44,711 nt of DNA, from NCBI RefSeq assembly GCF_018882325.1, contig NZ_JACVOQ010000012.1, positions 1 to 44,711 of the forward strand, in the 5' to 3' direction. Shown one piece after another: positions 1 to 7,057 of the stretch (the first letter of the stretch is position 1; every line of letters starts with the position of its first letter). This DNA is from Polynucleobacter sp. 78F-HAINBA (GTDB taxonomy: Bacteria > Pseudomonadota > Gammaproteobacteria > Burkholderiales > Burkholderiaceae). The notes beneath the pieces were generated by a model. The model did no database searches. It saw only the letters and a list, made by a program, of their open reading frames with translations, and was not told the origin of the DNA. The translations under genes were made by a program, and so were the position numbers.

Positions 1-93
1 TATATCCACTACTACAACCATGATCGGATCAAACAAAAACTAAAGGGATTGAGCCCAGTGCAATACCGAACTCAATCCCTTCTGGTAACCTAA
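1..93 (+). CDS. IS3-family transposase OrfB, C-terminal fragment (cut by window edge)
   Basis: Frame 1 reads a 30-residue tail beginning [16 protein letters not shown] and ending in TAA at 91-93. The [19 protein letters not shown] pattern is typical of the C-terminus of DDE transposases (OrfB) of IS3/IS150-group elements, just after the catalytic core. The catalytic D, D and E residues are upstream of the window, so activity cannot be judged. In intact family members OrfB is made as an OrfAB fusion by programmed frameshifting; that site is not visible here. Confidence 0.85.
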   Translation, partial: YIHYYNHDRIKQKLKGLSPVQYRTQSLLVT

Positions 94-99
94 CTAAAC

Positions 100-124
100 T
101 GTCCAACTTTTGTGGGTCAGTTCA
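100..124 (+). repeat. IS terminal inverted repeat, right (IRR)
   Basis: These 25 bases are the exact reverse complement of 44585-44609. The outer end is ...GGGTCAGTTCA, giving the CA terminus expected for IS3-family elements. The transposase stop codon lies 6 bases inside. Confidence 0.88.
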
Positions 125-187
125 ATTGCGAGGCTTTTTTTATTCTTGTCTATTTTTTCTTACTGATTTCAGCTTTTTTCTATTGAG

Positions 188-2683
188 TTAGAACGGCTCA
201 TATCCACCAGAAGAGTAGCCAACTGATCCCATCGCCAAGTTATCAAACTTGGTGTACGGGCCTTGCCAACTTAAGCGCACAGTACCAATTGGTCCATTAC
301 GCTGCTTACCAATAATGATCTCCGCCATACCTTTGTCCTGCGTGGTATCTGGGTGATAAACCTCATCACGATAGATAAACATAATTAAGTCGGCGTCCTG
401 CTCGATCGCGCCCGACTCACGCAAGTCAGACATGATTGGACGTTTATTAGGCCGTTGTTCAAGGCCACGATTTAACTGTGACAACGCAACTACTGGGCAC
501 TGCAATTCTTTTGCAAGGGATTTGAGCGAGCGAGAGATCTCAGAAATCTCCGTTGCACGGTTCTCAGAACCAGAGCCGCTCATCAACTGCAAGTAATCAA
601 TTACGACGAGACCAAGTGTTCCACCAAAGTTACGAGCAATACGGCGTGCGCGTGCACGCAACTCTAAACTTGAAAGAGCACCAGTCTCATCAATCAAAAT
701 TTGGGTATTACTTAAGCGGGCGATCGCATCTGTAACGCGCGGCCACTCATCATCCTGCAACTTACCAGTACGCATACGACCTTGGTCAACGCGCCCTACC
801 GAGCCCAGCAAACGAGCTGCTAATTGCTCACCCGACATCTCCATAGAGAACACTACAACCGGCAATCCTTCGGCTAGTGCGACGTTCTCTGCAATATTGA
901 GTGCAAATGCAGTGTTGTGGGTCACTACGTAATCATTGGTTACGTAGGTTCTATCTGGGTGGCTAACAGAGATGCATTGAGCCTCAGCAACTCTAGATGG
1001 CTCAATACTCTTAAATGAAAGTCTACGTTGGCGATCCCAAGTTGATCTAAGTCTTTCCTTCTTTTCAGGCAAAGTAAACGCTTGAAAGCCAGGGCCAAAA
1101 CTCATATTTAGCACATAAGATAGGCGTCCCTGCTTCTTCTCACCCTTATAGGTATAGCTTGTTTGCTTATGAGCGATTGAGCAAAAGCCACCCAATGATC
1201 TAGCCAAAGAGGCAACGTCCTCTGACAACTGCTTACTTGAAGTACAAAAGCGAATCGAGCCCCACTTCTCAATCCAGCCATCAGTGTCCATCAGACCCTG
1301 AAACAGTGCGAGACGAGAAGTCTTATTTGCCTCAAGATAAGTAGCAGGAATATATTTATCAAAACTCCTGCAGCCCAACACACCTATATCTTGTAAGGCA
1401 GAGCGGAAATAATTTGTTGGCACTGACTGACGTTGGCCATTGGCAGCAATTCTGGTTTTGGAAACCAATCTCCAGTCATATGCATTGGCATGAACCAACT
1501 CCATCTCATATCCGGCTAACGCATTCATACGCTCAATCAGCTCTGGAGACTTGGTCGAGAACATGACGCTGCCATGGGATAAGGCTAAAGTTCCATCTCC
1601 GAGTAATGCACCCAAAACCCATGGGTTAATTGGCAATGCATTTGAGTGACCAAAATCACCCGAGACAGGATCTATCCACAGACGATTCTTGTAGCGAACA
1701 CAGGAAAGCATTTCCATTAAACGTGCAGTATTAATCACTTTGGGAGCATCCCAATCGCGGTACATGACACGCCATAAATGCTCATCACAGCACTCAGCCT
1801 CACGACCATCAGAAAAAATAACTTTGTATATCTGCTTTACACCCTGCGGGTAGATGCCAGTGACCATAGAATGCCGGCCATCCACAGAAGCGAGGCGATC
1901 ACCAAAACGTAAATCCCCCATTAACTTCCAGCCATCCACCGTTTTGACTTTTGCATCTAGCGGCTGCGCCTTACCCATCGACGGTCTTCCAGCAACAATC
2001 ACTAAGTCGCCCTTTTGCAGACCGCTAGTTTGCTTATCTAGGTCAATGAAGCCAGTTGCAATGCCGGTGATGTCGCTTCCGCCCTGACGGTTATAGAGCT
2101 CATCAATACGAGCGACAACCGTTTTGAGCAAGGGCTCAATCTCGAGGTAATCGGCTTTGCGACTACCCTCTTCACCGATTTGTAAAATGCGTGATTCAGC
2201 TTCATCCAAGAGCGTTCTCACTGAACGGCCCTCTGGAACAAATGCAGAGTTCACGATGTTGTCAGACACTTCGATTAGGCGACGCAGAATACTGCGGTCA
2301 CGAACAATGTCGGCATAGCCTTTAATGTTCGCTGCACTTGGAGTGCTTTGCGCTAATGAATTAAGGTAATCAATCCCAACTAAATCACCACCCTGTTCGG
2401 ACTTAACAGCCTCATGAACAGTAATGACGTCAGCAGGATGATTGTCGCCAACTAAACGCTGAATGACCTTATAGATCAGAGCATGTTCAGGGCGATAGAA
2501 ATCTTTATCAGTTAACACTCCACCCAGGCGATCCCAGGCTGTGTTGTCGATCAGTAGACCGCCGAGCAAAGATTGCTCGGCTTCTACAGAATGCGGCGGT
2601 ACTTTTAAAGCCTGCAAGGCTGCATCCCCAGAACCCATCATGCCAGGATTTGACATAAGAGAGCGTGAGCGGGATTCAGCCAT
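188..2683 (-). CDS. dnaB: Replicative DNA helicase DnaB, interrupted by an intein
   Basis: DnaB is the hexameric ring helicase that unwinds DNA at the replication fork and recruits primase. The 831-residue precursor splits into an N-extein (residues 1-238), a 352-residue intein (239-590) and a C-extein (591-831). The spliced protein would be 479 residues, close to the 471 of E. coli DnaB. The N-terminal domain (HSVEAEQSLLGGLL near 31-44) and the RecA-like domain are both present. The Walker A motif GRPSMGK-T is split between Lys238 and Thr591, so no ATPase can form without splicing. Walker B (VVIDYLQLM) and the arginine-containing SDLRESGAIEQDAD motif are in the C-extein. It is the last gene of rpsF-priB-rpsR-rplI-dnaB, 24 bases after rplI. 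The start ATG has no strong ribosome-binding site; Met10 or Met15 are alternatives. Confidence 0.97.
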   Translation of the reverse strand: MAESRSRSLMSNPGMMGSGDAALQALKVPPHSVEAEQSLLGGLLIDNTAWDRLGGVLTDKDFYRPEHALIYKVIQRLVGDNHPADVITVHEAVKSEQGGDLVGIDYLNSLAQSTPSAANIKGYADIVRDRSILRRLIEVSDNIVNSAFVPEGRSVRTLLDEAESRILQIGEEGSRKADYLEIEPLLKTVVARIDELYNRQGGSDITGIATGFIDLDKQTSGLQKGDLVIVAGRPSMGKAQPLDAKVKTVDGWKLMGDLRFGDRLASVDGRHSMVTGIYPQGVKQIYKVIFSDGREAECCDEHLWRVMYRDWDAPKVINTARLMEMLSCVRYKNRLWIDPVSGDFGHSNALPINPWVLGALLGDGTLALSHGSVMFSTKSPELIERMNALAGYEMELVHANAYDWRLVSKTRIAANGQRQSVPTNYFRSALQDIGVLGCRSFDKYIPATYLEANKTSRLALFQGLMDTDGWIEKWGSIRFCTSSKQLSEDVASLARSLGGFCSIAHKQTSYTYKGEKKQGRLSYVLNMSFGPGFQAFTLPEKKERLRSTWDRQRRLSFKSIEPSRVAEAQCISVSHPDRTYVTNDYVVTHNTAFALNIAENVALAEGLPVVVFSMEMSGEQLAARLLGSVGRVDQGRMRTGKLQDDEWPRVTDAIARLSNTQILIDETGALSSLELRARARRIARNFGGTLGLVVIDYLQLMSGSGSENRATEISEISRSLKSLAKELQCPVVALSQLNRGLEQRPNKRPIMSDLRESGAIEQDADLIMFIYRDEVYHPDTTQDKGMAEIIIGKQRNGPIGTVRLSWQGPYTKFDNLAMGSVGYSSGGYEPF
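914..1969 (-). other. DnaB intein, class 3 type, with LAGLIDADG homing endonuclease
   Basis: This is an in-frame protein insert in the DnaB P-loop, between GRPSMGK and TAFALN. It begins AQPLDAKVKT, so the usual first Cys/Ser is Ala1. It ends VVTHN followed by Thr+1, giving the His351-Asn352 pair needed for Asn cyclisation. Class 3 inteins use a Cys in block F instead of residue 1 and carry a Trp/Cys/Thr triad. Here I see Trp66 in block B (DEHLWRV), Cys332 in block F (AQCISV) and Thr350 in block G (VVTHN). Two LAGLIDADG motifs are intact: WVLGALLGDG (117-126, Asp125) and ALFQGLMDTDG (221-231, Asp230). The intein is therefore full length and probably encodes a homing endonuclease. The class assignment rests on motif reading; splicing is inferred because dnaB is essential and no second copy is visible. 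Confidence 0.92.
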
Positions 2684-2707
2684 GAGGCTAGCTTACAGAT
2701 CTAAAAC

Positions 2708-3160
2708 TTACGCTTGCTCACCAACTACGCGGATAGTGATGTCAGACACTACATCGGTATGAACAGCTACCGCTACAGGGTGATCACCAACCATCTTCAA
2801 CGGGCCAGTAGGCATACGTACAGAAGCTTTTTCAATTACAAAGCCTTTAGCTTTCAAAGCATCAGCGATGTCATGATTGGTTACAGAACCAAACAAACGA
2901 CCGTCAACACCCGCTTTTTGACCGATTTCAAGAACCAAGTCTTTGAGCTTTGTGCCAACCGCTTCAGCAGCAGCCAATTTCTCAGCAGCTAATTTTTCCA
3001 ACTCAGCGCGACGTACTGCAAAGTCAGCGATAGCTGTTTCAGTTGCACGACGAGCTTTGCGTTGTGGGATTAGGAAATTACGAGCGTAACCGTCTTTAAC
3101 ACGAACGATGTCACCGAGGTTGCCCAGGTTAATTACTTTTTCTAAAAGAATGATTTGCAT
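2708..3160 (-). CDS. rplI: 50S ribosomal protein bL9
   Basis: bL9 is an elongated two-domain protein of the large subunit that binds 23S rRNA and affects reading-frame maintenance. The 150-residue product starts [17 protein letters not shown], the standard L9 opening, with the glycine-rich [12 protein letters not shown] segment following, a central helix rich in Ala/Glu/Lys, and a C-terminal domain ending VVGEQA. I chose the ATG at 3160 because it fits the family N-terminus and has GGAG just upstream; the frame is open for 21 more codons but that extension is not family-like. It lies 13 bases after rpsR and 24 bases before dnaB, in the usual order. Confidence 0.97.
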   Translation of the reverse strand: MQIILLEKVINLGNLGDIVRVKDGYARNFLIPQRKARRATETAIADFAVRRAELEKLAAEKLAAAEAVGTKLKDLVLEIGQKAGVDGRLFGSVTNHDIADALKAKGFVIEKASVRMPTGPLKMVGDHPVAVAVHTDVVSDITIRVVGEQA

Positions 3161-3173
3161 TGAGGGCTCCCAA

Positions 3174-3446
3174 TTATTTCTTGTGTTGATCGGAGAATGG
3201 CAACAAAGCCAAGTAACGAGCACGCTTAATAGCAGTGTCTAACTGACGCTGATATTTAGCTTTTGTGCCTGTCAAACGTGCAGGAGTGATCTTGGCGTTT
3301 TCGCCAATGAAATCCTTCAATGTGTCTACATCTTTGTAGTCAATCTGTTCTACGCCAGCAACAGTGAAACGGCAATAACGCTTACGCTTGAACAATGGGT
3401 TCTGAGCTGGTTTCTTTTTGAAATCGGGTTTCTTTCCAAACGCCAT
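3174..3446 (-). CDS. rpsR: 30S ribosomal protein bS18
   Basis: bS18 binds the 30S platform together with bS6. The 90-residue product has a basic N-terminus ([15 protein letters not shown]), the CRF segment ([20 protein letters not shown]) and the conserved [27 protein letters not shown] block that defines the family. It is 13 bases after priB and 13 bases before rplI, so it is almost surely co-transcribed with them. In several bacteria the S6:S18 complex represses this operon by binding the rpsF leader; see the inverted repeat at 4215-4256. Confidence 0.97.
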   Translation of the reverse strand: MAFGKKPDFKKKPAQNPLFKRKRYCRFTVAGVEQIDYKDVDTLKDFIGENAKITPARLTGTKAKYQRQLDTAIKRARYLALLPFSDQHKK

Positions 3447-3459
3447 GATGATTTCCTCT

Positions 3460-3753
3460 TTAATTTTTCAATTGAATATGGGTGATATGGAAAACAAGTC
3501 TTTGATTACGTAGAGTCTTGGGTGCTAAGAATCCCTCAAACACTGCCTCGGCTCCTAAATCCATTTGCTCCAAGCCCTTTTGTATCGGACCTATTGCCAT
3601 GGCTTCAACACTCATCTGAATTTTCCTTGCGTTTCCTACCTCGCTTACTTCGCCGCTATGTTCTAGCTGGCAATGCATCACCGGTATTCCTGCTGGTGTA
3701 AATCGAATCGCGTCTTTAGCTACCAAGAATGCAGTTAGGGTGAAATGATTCAA
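3460..3753 (-). CDS. priB: Primosomal replication protein N (PriB)
   Basis: PriB is a small single-strand DNA-binding OB-fold protein that stabilises PriA on stalled forks and helps reload DnaB. The 97-residue product has the OB-fold pattern ([28 protein letters not shown] ... [11 protein letters not shown] ... [10 protein letters not shown]). The gene sits between rpsF and rpsR, the standard place for priB. The start is TTG at 3753: an in-frame TGA lies four codons upstream, no ATG is available near the family start, and GGAG precedes it by about 4 bases. Having priB in one operon with dnaB links fork restart and helicase supply. Confidence 0.9.
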   Translation of the reverse strand: MNHFTLTAFLVAKDAIRFTPAGIPVMHCQLEHSGEVSEVGNARKIQMSVEAMAIGPIQKGLEQMDLGAEAVFEGFLAPKTLRNQRLVFHITHIQLKN

Positions 3754-3812
3754 CGCCGCTCCGTCACTCTGATACGTTTTCTAGTCTGTGTATTCCTCTT
3801 CAAATTTCTAAC

Positions 3813-4187
3813 TTAAGCCGCTGCTACAGGAGCGTCGGATTGAGCTGATTTGCGCGCTTCTTCACGTTGCACTTCTTTCATCATGATGGAAGGCTCTGTT
3901 TCAGCTTTCTTAGTCTTGATGATGAGGTGACGCAAAACAGCATCGTTAAATTTGAATGCGTGCTCGAGCTCGTCCAGAGTTTTCTGGTCGCACTCAATAT
4001 TCATACAAACGTAATGGGCTTTAGCAAGTTTGTCGATCATGTAAGCCATCTGACGACGACCCCAATCTTCCATACGATGAATTTTGCCGCCAGCAGCAGC
4101 TAGTGTCGCTTTGTAGCGATCGATCATCGCAGGCACTTGCTCGCTTTGGTCCGGGTGGACGATAAAGACGATTTCATAATGACGCAT
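3813..4187 (-). CDS. rpsF: 30S ribosomal protein bS6
   Basis: bS6 pairs with bS18 on the 30S platform. The 124-residue product starts [25 protein letters not shown] and contains the family motif [28 protein letters not shown]. The C-terminus is extended by an Ala/Glu/Lys-rich tail, as is common. AAGGAG lies about 7 bases before the ATG. It is the first gene of the five-gene operon running to dnaB; a 59-base gap separates it from priB. Confidence 0.97.
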   Translation of the reverse strand: MRHYEIVFIVHPDQSEQVPAMIDRYKATLAAAGGKIHRMEDWGRRQMAYMIDKLAKAHYVCMNIECDQKTLDELEHAFKFNDAVLRHLIIKTKKAETEPSIMMKEVQREEARKSAQSDAPVAAA

Positions 4188-4214
4188 CTAACACTCCTTA
4201 AGGATAAAGTCACC

Positions 4215-4256
4215 TGGGCGTCTTGCTAACTTCCGATGGTTTTAAAGTTAGCGCCA
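4215..4256 (-). promoter_or_regulatory. Inverted repeat in the rpsF leader, candidate S6:S18 control site
   Basis: A perfect 8-bp inverted repeat (GCTAACTT at 4225-4232, AAGTTAGC at 4245-4252) with a 12-base loop lies 28-72 bases upstream of the rpsF start. Outer bases (tgggc / gcca) can extend the stem across a bulge. In other bacteria the bS6:bS18 complex binds a leader hairpin here and represses its own synthesis. I do not see the exact CCG bulge reported for that motif on the sense strand, so the link is only by position. Confidence 0.35.
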
Positions 4257-4320
4257 GTGTGACAAGGTAGTAACAAATTGTAGGTAAAACTAACTACAGA
4301 AATTGACAACTTTTAAGTCC

Positions 4321-5397
4321 TTACCGAATTTCGGGTAAGTCCGCTATTCTAGCAAAAAAATCCTGCCAAGTCAGGGGTTTACCAGCTTTATTTGCCTGCT
4401 TTGCCGCATTTAAAGCCAATTGGAGCGCAATTCTCGCCCTAGGTGCAGTCAATGCCCCAGATGCACAGCATCCAGGGGCATCAAGCTCAGGAATGTTTCG
4501 CAAAGTAGCGCCTGCACCGGTTCTAGTTGTTCTCACCAAGGCAATTCCTTGAGCCATTGCCTCATCTAAAGGCTTCATCCATGCATCATGAAAGCCGCCA
4601 TGGCCTGACCCAGCGAGCACAAAGCCCTGTACAGCGCTACCGAGCCACAGCTGGATAGTTTCAGGCCGTGCGCCTGCATGGCTTGTCAGAATTTCAACCC
4701 ATGGCCATTCAGCTTCCAGAGGAATGGGTAAATCCTCATTCCAGGCAGCCTGTACAGCCTTGACGCCAGACAACCAAGAAGGATTAATGAGGCCCACTGA
4801 GCTTGATGGGGCGTCTTGCAACGGAGCATTAAGGGCTGTAGCGTGGCGCTTAGCCAGATCAAGCGCCATACATCCACGCCCGTCCATAACCGCATAGATG
4901 CCACCAGGACAGTTATCAATGGATGTAGAAGCCCAGCGCAAGGCATCCAATAGATTGGAAGGACCGTCAGCCCCAGGCGCATTACTTGGCAGCATTGCCC
5001 CCGTCAAAATGACCCGCTTGCCTTGTGTCAGAGCCAGCTTTCCACAAGTTGCTTGCAAAAATAAGCCTGTTTCTTCAATCGTATCTGTGCCGTGGGTGAT
5101 CACAATCCCCTTCACGGCAATATCCAAGAGAGCCTCCCTAACTGCAAGCCCTAGCTCGGTGAGATGGGCATCAGTCAAATTGCGACTATTGATGTTTGCC
5201 ACCTGACGTGACACTAGCTTGACCCCCTCAGGGACGACTGACTGAACCTGCGCCACCAATGCATCAACCCCTACCTGGCCAGCCTGGTATTGGAGAGGGC
5301 TTTCTTCAGGGTTTGGCGCGAGGCCCGCAATGGTGCCTCCCATGCCTAAAACCAGAAGGTGTGGAGTATTTTCAGAAATGCTGGGTTTTGAGCTCAT
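4321..5397 (-). CDS. L-asparaginase, cytoplasmic-looking (no signal peptide)
   Basis: The predicted reaction is hydrolysis of L-asparagine to aspartate and ammonia. The 358-residue product has both threonine motifs of the bacterial-type asparaginase family: GMGGTIAG near the N-terminus and [15 protein letters not shown] about 90 residues later, followed by [20 protein letters not shown]. Near the C-terminus, [11 protein letters not shown] is also typical. No signal peptide is visible, so it should act in the cytoplasm. I chose the ATG at 5397, which has GGAGG directly upstream, although the 1-base spacing is short; an ATG at 5466 would run into lexA and its SOS box. The gene is divergent from lexA and upstream of the rpsF operon. 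Type I versus II cannot be settled by eye. Confidence 0.88.
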   Translation of the reverse strand: MSSKPSISENTPHLLVLGMGGTIAGLAPNPEESPLQYQAGQVGVDALVAQVQSVVPEGVKLVSRQVANINSRNLTDAHLTELGLAVREALLDIAVKGIVITHGTDTIEETGLFLQATCGKLALTQGKRVILTGAMLPSNAPGADGPSNLLDALRWASTSIDNCPGGIYAVMDGRGCMALDLAKRHATALNAPLQDAPSSSVGLINPSWLSGVKAVQAAWNEDLPIPLEAEWPWVEILTSHAGARPETIQLWLGSAVQGFVLAGSGHGGFHDAWMKPLDEAMAQGIALVRTTRTGAGATLRNIPELDAPGCCASGALTAPRARIALQLALNAAKQANKAGKPLTWQDFFARIADLPEIR

Positions 5398-5423
5398 TCC
5401 TCCATTATCCGCCTCCAAATTGC

Positions 5424-5452
5424 TTGAATATTCAAATAGTGCTGTATACAAT
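5424..5452 (+). promoter_or_regulatory. Candidate lexA promoter (-35 TTGAAT, -10 TACAAT)
   Basis: TTGAAT at 5424-5429 and TACAAT at 5447-5452 are separated by 17 bases, a good sigma-70 arrangement. Transcription would begin about 7 bases after the -10 box, at or next to the lexA ATG (5459). The mRNA would then be leaderless or nearly so, which fits the lack of a Shine-Dalgarno sequence. The -10 box overlaps the SOS box, so LexA binding would block RNA polymerase. Confidence 0.6.
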
Positions 5453-5457
5453 CCCAG
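5442..5457 (+). promoter_or_regulatory. SOS box (LexA operator) of lexA
   Basis: CTGTatacaatcCCAG matches the proteobacterial LexA operator CTGT-N8-ACAG with one change in the right half-site. It ends 1 base before the lexA start codon and overlaps the candidate -10 box, as expected for autorepression. It lies 45 bases upstream of the divergent asparaginase start and could affect that gene too. Confidence 0.8.
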
Positions 5458-5458
5458 T

Positions 5459-6178
5459 ATGGACATAAATACAGTCGATTTTCAAGAGGAGCTGACTACC
5501 CTCCCCAAACTCACCTCACGTCAAAGTGAGATTTTGGAGTTAATCACCAAGGCCATTGATGAAAGTGGCTCACCTCCAACGCGCGCTGAGATTGCAACGC
5601 AACTAGGTTTTGCTTCTGCCAACGCAGCTGAAGAACATTTACGCGCCCTGGCAAAAAAAGGATATATCGAGCTGACGCCAGGAACCTCGCGCGGAATTCG
5701 GATTCCACAACGCTTTAACCAGACGCACAATCCAAACAAATATCGTCAGATGTCTTTACCTTCTGGCGCGCTTCAGCAACTTACATTGCCACTCATTGGT
5801 CGTGTTGCCGCAGGCTCTCCAATCACAGCTATCGAGCACATTGAAAAACAAGTGCCGATTGATCCAAGTTTATTTAGCAAAGGTGCTGATTACTTATTAA
5901 AAGTAGTTGGTATGAGTATGCGCGATGCCGGAATTTTGGATGGCGACTATCTTGCAGTAAGAAAAACTTCTGAAGTACGCAATGGCGATATTGTGGTTGC
6001 GCGCCTAGACGATGAAGTCACAGTGAAGCGCTGGAACCAAAAGAAGACTGCGGATGGCATGGTTATTGAATTACAAGCCGAGAACCCAGACTTCAAAAAT
6101 ATTTTGGTAGATAGACGTCAACCGAACTTTGCCGTAGAGGGTCAGGCTGTTGGCCTAATCAGGGCTGGCGGCCTCTAA
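5459..6178 (+). CDS. lexA: SOS repressor LexA
   Basis: LexA represses DNA-damage genes and cleaves itself when RecA filaments form. The 239-residue product has an N-terminal winged helix ([12 protein letters not shown] at 18-29, [25 protein letters not shown] at 40-64) and a C-terminal S24 peptidase domain. The scissile bond is Ala118-Gly119 (RVAAGSP). The catalytic pair is Ser153 (GMSMRDAGI) and Lys190 (VTVKRW). All are intact. The N-terminus is about 16 residues longer than in E. coli. The ATG at 5459 has no Shine-Dalgarno sequence and sits right after the SOS box. A strong terminator follows at 6202. Confidence 0.97.
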   Translation: MDINTVDFQEELTTLPKLTSRQSEILELITKAIDESGSPPTRAEIATQLGFASANAAEEHLRALAKKGYIELTPGTSRGIRIPQRFNQTHNPNKYRQMSLPSGALQQLTLPLIGRVAAGSPITAIEHIEKQVPIDPSLFSKGADYLLKVVGMSMRDAGILDGDYLAVRKTSEVRNGDIVVARLDDEVTVKRWNQKKTADGMVIELQAENPDFKNILVDRRQPNFAVEGQAVGLIRAGGL

Positions 6179-6201
6179 GCCACCCAGGCTGATAAAACAT
6201 A

Positions 6202-6225
6202 AGGCCTCGTTCAGAGGCCTTTTTC
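6202..6225 (+). terminator. Rho-independent terminator of lexA
   Basis: AGGCCTC (6202-6208), a 5-base loop and GAGGCCT (6214-6220) form a 7-bp stem followed by a T-rich run. It begins 24 bases after the lexA stop. The other strand has fewer T residues after the stem, so it serves mainly the plus strand. Confidence 0.85.
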
Positions 6226-6249
6226 TATTGCTGACTGATGTAGCTTTTA

Positions 6250-6711
6250 CTATTTCTTAGTCGGTGCAACAACGTTTGCATTTTTTGGCGATGCTGTAAT
6301 CGTGATGATTGTTTTGGGTCCGCCAAATGATCCTTCATTCACCTCGATGGTTGAAGTGCGATCACCTTTAGTGAAAACCAAAATACTGGTTTTTGATTTC
6401 ACAGCGCTCACAGTCGTCCAACCCACTTTAGGATATTCGGCTTGGAAGAAAGCATAAATATCGGTTGGAGATTGAACGCCAGACAAAACAACTCTACCGA
6501 CCCAGTTATCACCACGACCAATAATTAAAGAATCTGAACCAATAATTTTTGATGCTGCTGGCAAGGGCATGTCACCCAAAAGTTGCGACTGAATTTCTTG
6601 GACTTCACTAGGCGTGCCAGTTGGGGAATCGCCTGAAGATGCGCAGGCAACCAAGAGCGCAGATAGCACTAAAGCTGATGCAATTAATTGGATTCGTTTC
6701 AGTTGGATCAT
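6250..6711 (-). CDS. Small predicted lipoprotein of unknown function
   Basis: I do not recognise the family. The 153-residue product starts with a basic N-region and hydrophobic core (MIQLKRIQLIASALVLSAL) ending in a lipobox LLVAC with Cys23, so it should be lipid-modified and processed by signal peptidase II. Ser-Ser after the Cys gives no inner-membrane retention Asp at +2, which suggests outer-membrane sorting. The mature part has a compact alpha/beta-looking domain (residues about 50-140) with the segments GRGDNWVGRVVLSG and AFFQAEYPKVGWTTVSAV, rich in short hydrophobic strands. No cysteine follows Cys23. It lies between lexA (convergent) and tRNA-Cys (same strand). Confidence 0.75.
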   Translation of the reverse strand: MIQLKRIQLIASALVLSALLVACASSGDSPTGTPSEVQEIQSQLLGDMPLPAASKIIGSDSLIIGRGDNWVGRVVLSGVQSPTDIYAFFQAEYPKVGWTTVSAVKSKTSILVFTKGDRTSTIEVNEGSFGGPKTIITITASPKNANVVAPTKK

Positions 6712-6741
6712 GTTCTTGCCCTGGTAATCAATCTAAATTAC

Positions 6742-6815
6742 TGGAGGCGCGTGAGGGAATCGAACCCCCGTACGAAGCTTTGCAGGCTCCTGCCTAACCA
6801 CTCGGCCAACGCGCC
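6742..6815 (-). tRNA. tRNA-Cys (GCA)
   Basis: The minus strand folds as a tRNA: acceptor GGCGCGT (6809-6815) pairs with ACGCGCC (6746-6752), the anticodon loop is CTGCAAA giving anticodon GCA, and the T arm contains GGTTCGAATCC. The discriminator is T and an encoded CCA ends at 6742. It is followed on the same strand by the lipoprotein gene and preceded by tRNA-Gly. Confidence 0.95.
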
Positions 6816-6832
6816 ATATGCTTGAATCAAAA

Positions 6833-6858
6833 ATGGGAAGCTTTTTAGGGCTTCCCAT
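6833..6858 (-). terminator. Hairpin between tRNA-Gly and tRNA-Cys
   Basis: ATGGGAAGC (6833-6841) and GCTTCCCAT (6850-6858) form a perfect 9-bp stem with an 8-base loop. On the minus strand the stem runs directly into a T-rich stretch, so it resembles a terminator after tRNA-Gly. It could instead act as a processing spacer in a two-tRNA transcript. Confidence 0.55.
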
Positions 6859-6864
6859 CGAACT

Positions 6865-6940
6865 TGGAGCGGGAAAGGAGGTTCGAACTCCCGACCTATA
6901 CCTTGGCAAGGTATCGCTCTACCAGCTGAGCTATTCCCGC
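6865..6940 (-). tRNA. tRNA-Gly (GCC)
   Basis: The minus strand folds as a tRNA: acceptor GCGGGAA (6934-6940) pairs with TTCCCGC (6869-6875), the anticodon loop is TTGCCAA giving anticodon GCC, and the T arm holds AGTTCGAACCT. The discriminator is T and an encoded CCA ends at 6865. It lies between pgsA and tRNA-Cys on the same strand. Confidence 0.95.
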
Positions 6941-7026
6941 ATAACAGGGCAGTAGTTTAACAAACTATTTGGGAGGACGCATTATTTATGAGTAAGCCTA
7001 AAAATATATGAGACTCACACTTCAAC

Positions 7027-7051
7027 CAAACCCTTATCAGCCATGGGTTTG
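7027..7051 (-). terminator. Weak hairpin after pgsA
   Basis: CAAACCC (7027-7033) and GGGTTTG (7045-7051) can form a 7-bp stem with an 11-base loop, starting 7 bases after the pgsA stop on the minus strand. No clear T-run follows, so termination is doubtful. Confidence 0.3.
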
Positions 7052-7057
7052 TGGCGT

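Larger units (their letters stand above)
1..124 (+). mobile_element. Right end of an IS3-family (IS150-like) insertion sequence
   Basis: The window opens inside an insertion sequence. It holds the last 30 codons of a transposase and, 6 bases after the stop, a terminal inverted repeat ending in CA, as IS3-family ends do. The same 25-bp terminal sequence occurs in the opposite sense at 44585-44609, so both window edges carry ends of the same element type in the same orientation. The subgroup is inferred from the transposase tail and the repeat sequence; the rest of the element lies outside the window. The bases just outside are ATT. Confidence 0.9.

Noticed and set aside
914..1969. A separate homing endonuclease gene inserted in dnaB, breaking it
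   Set aside because: The insert is in frame at both ends, has splice-junction motifs (block B, F, G) and leaves a complete DnaB when removed.
5398..5466. Longer asparaginase reading frame starting inside lexA
   Set aside because: It would cover the SOS box and lexA start and adds 23 residues not seen in the family; the ATG at 5397 has GGAGG upstream.
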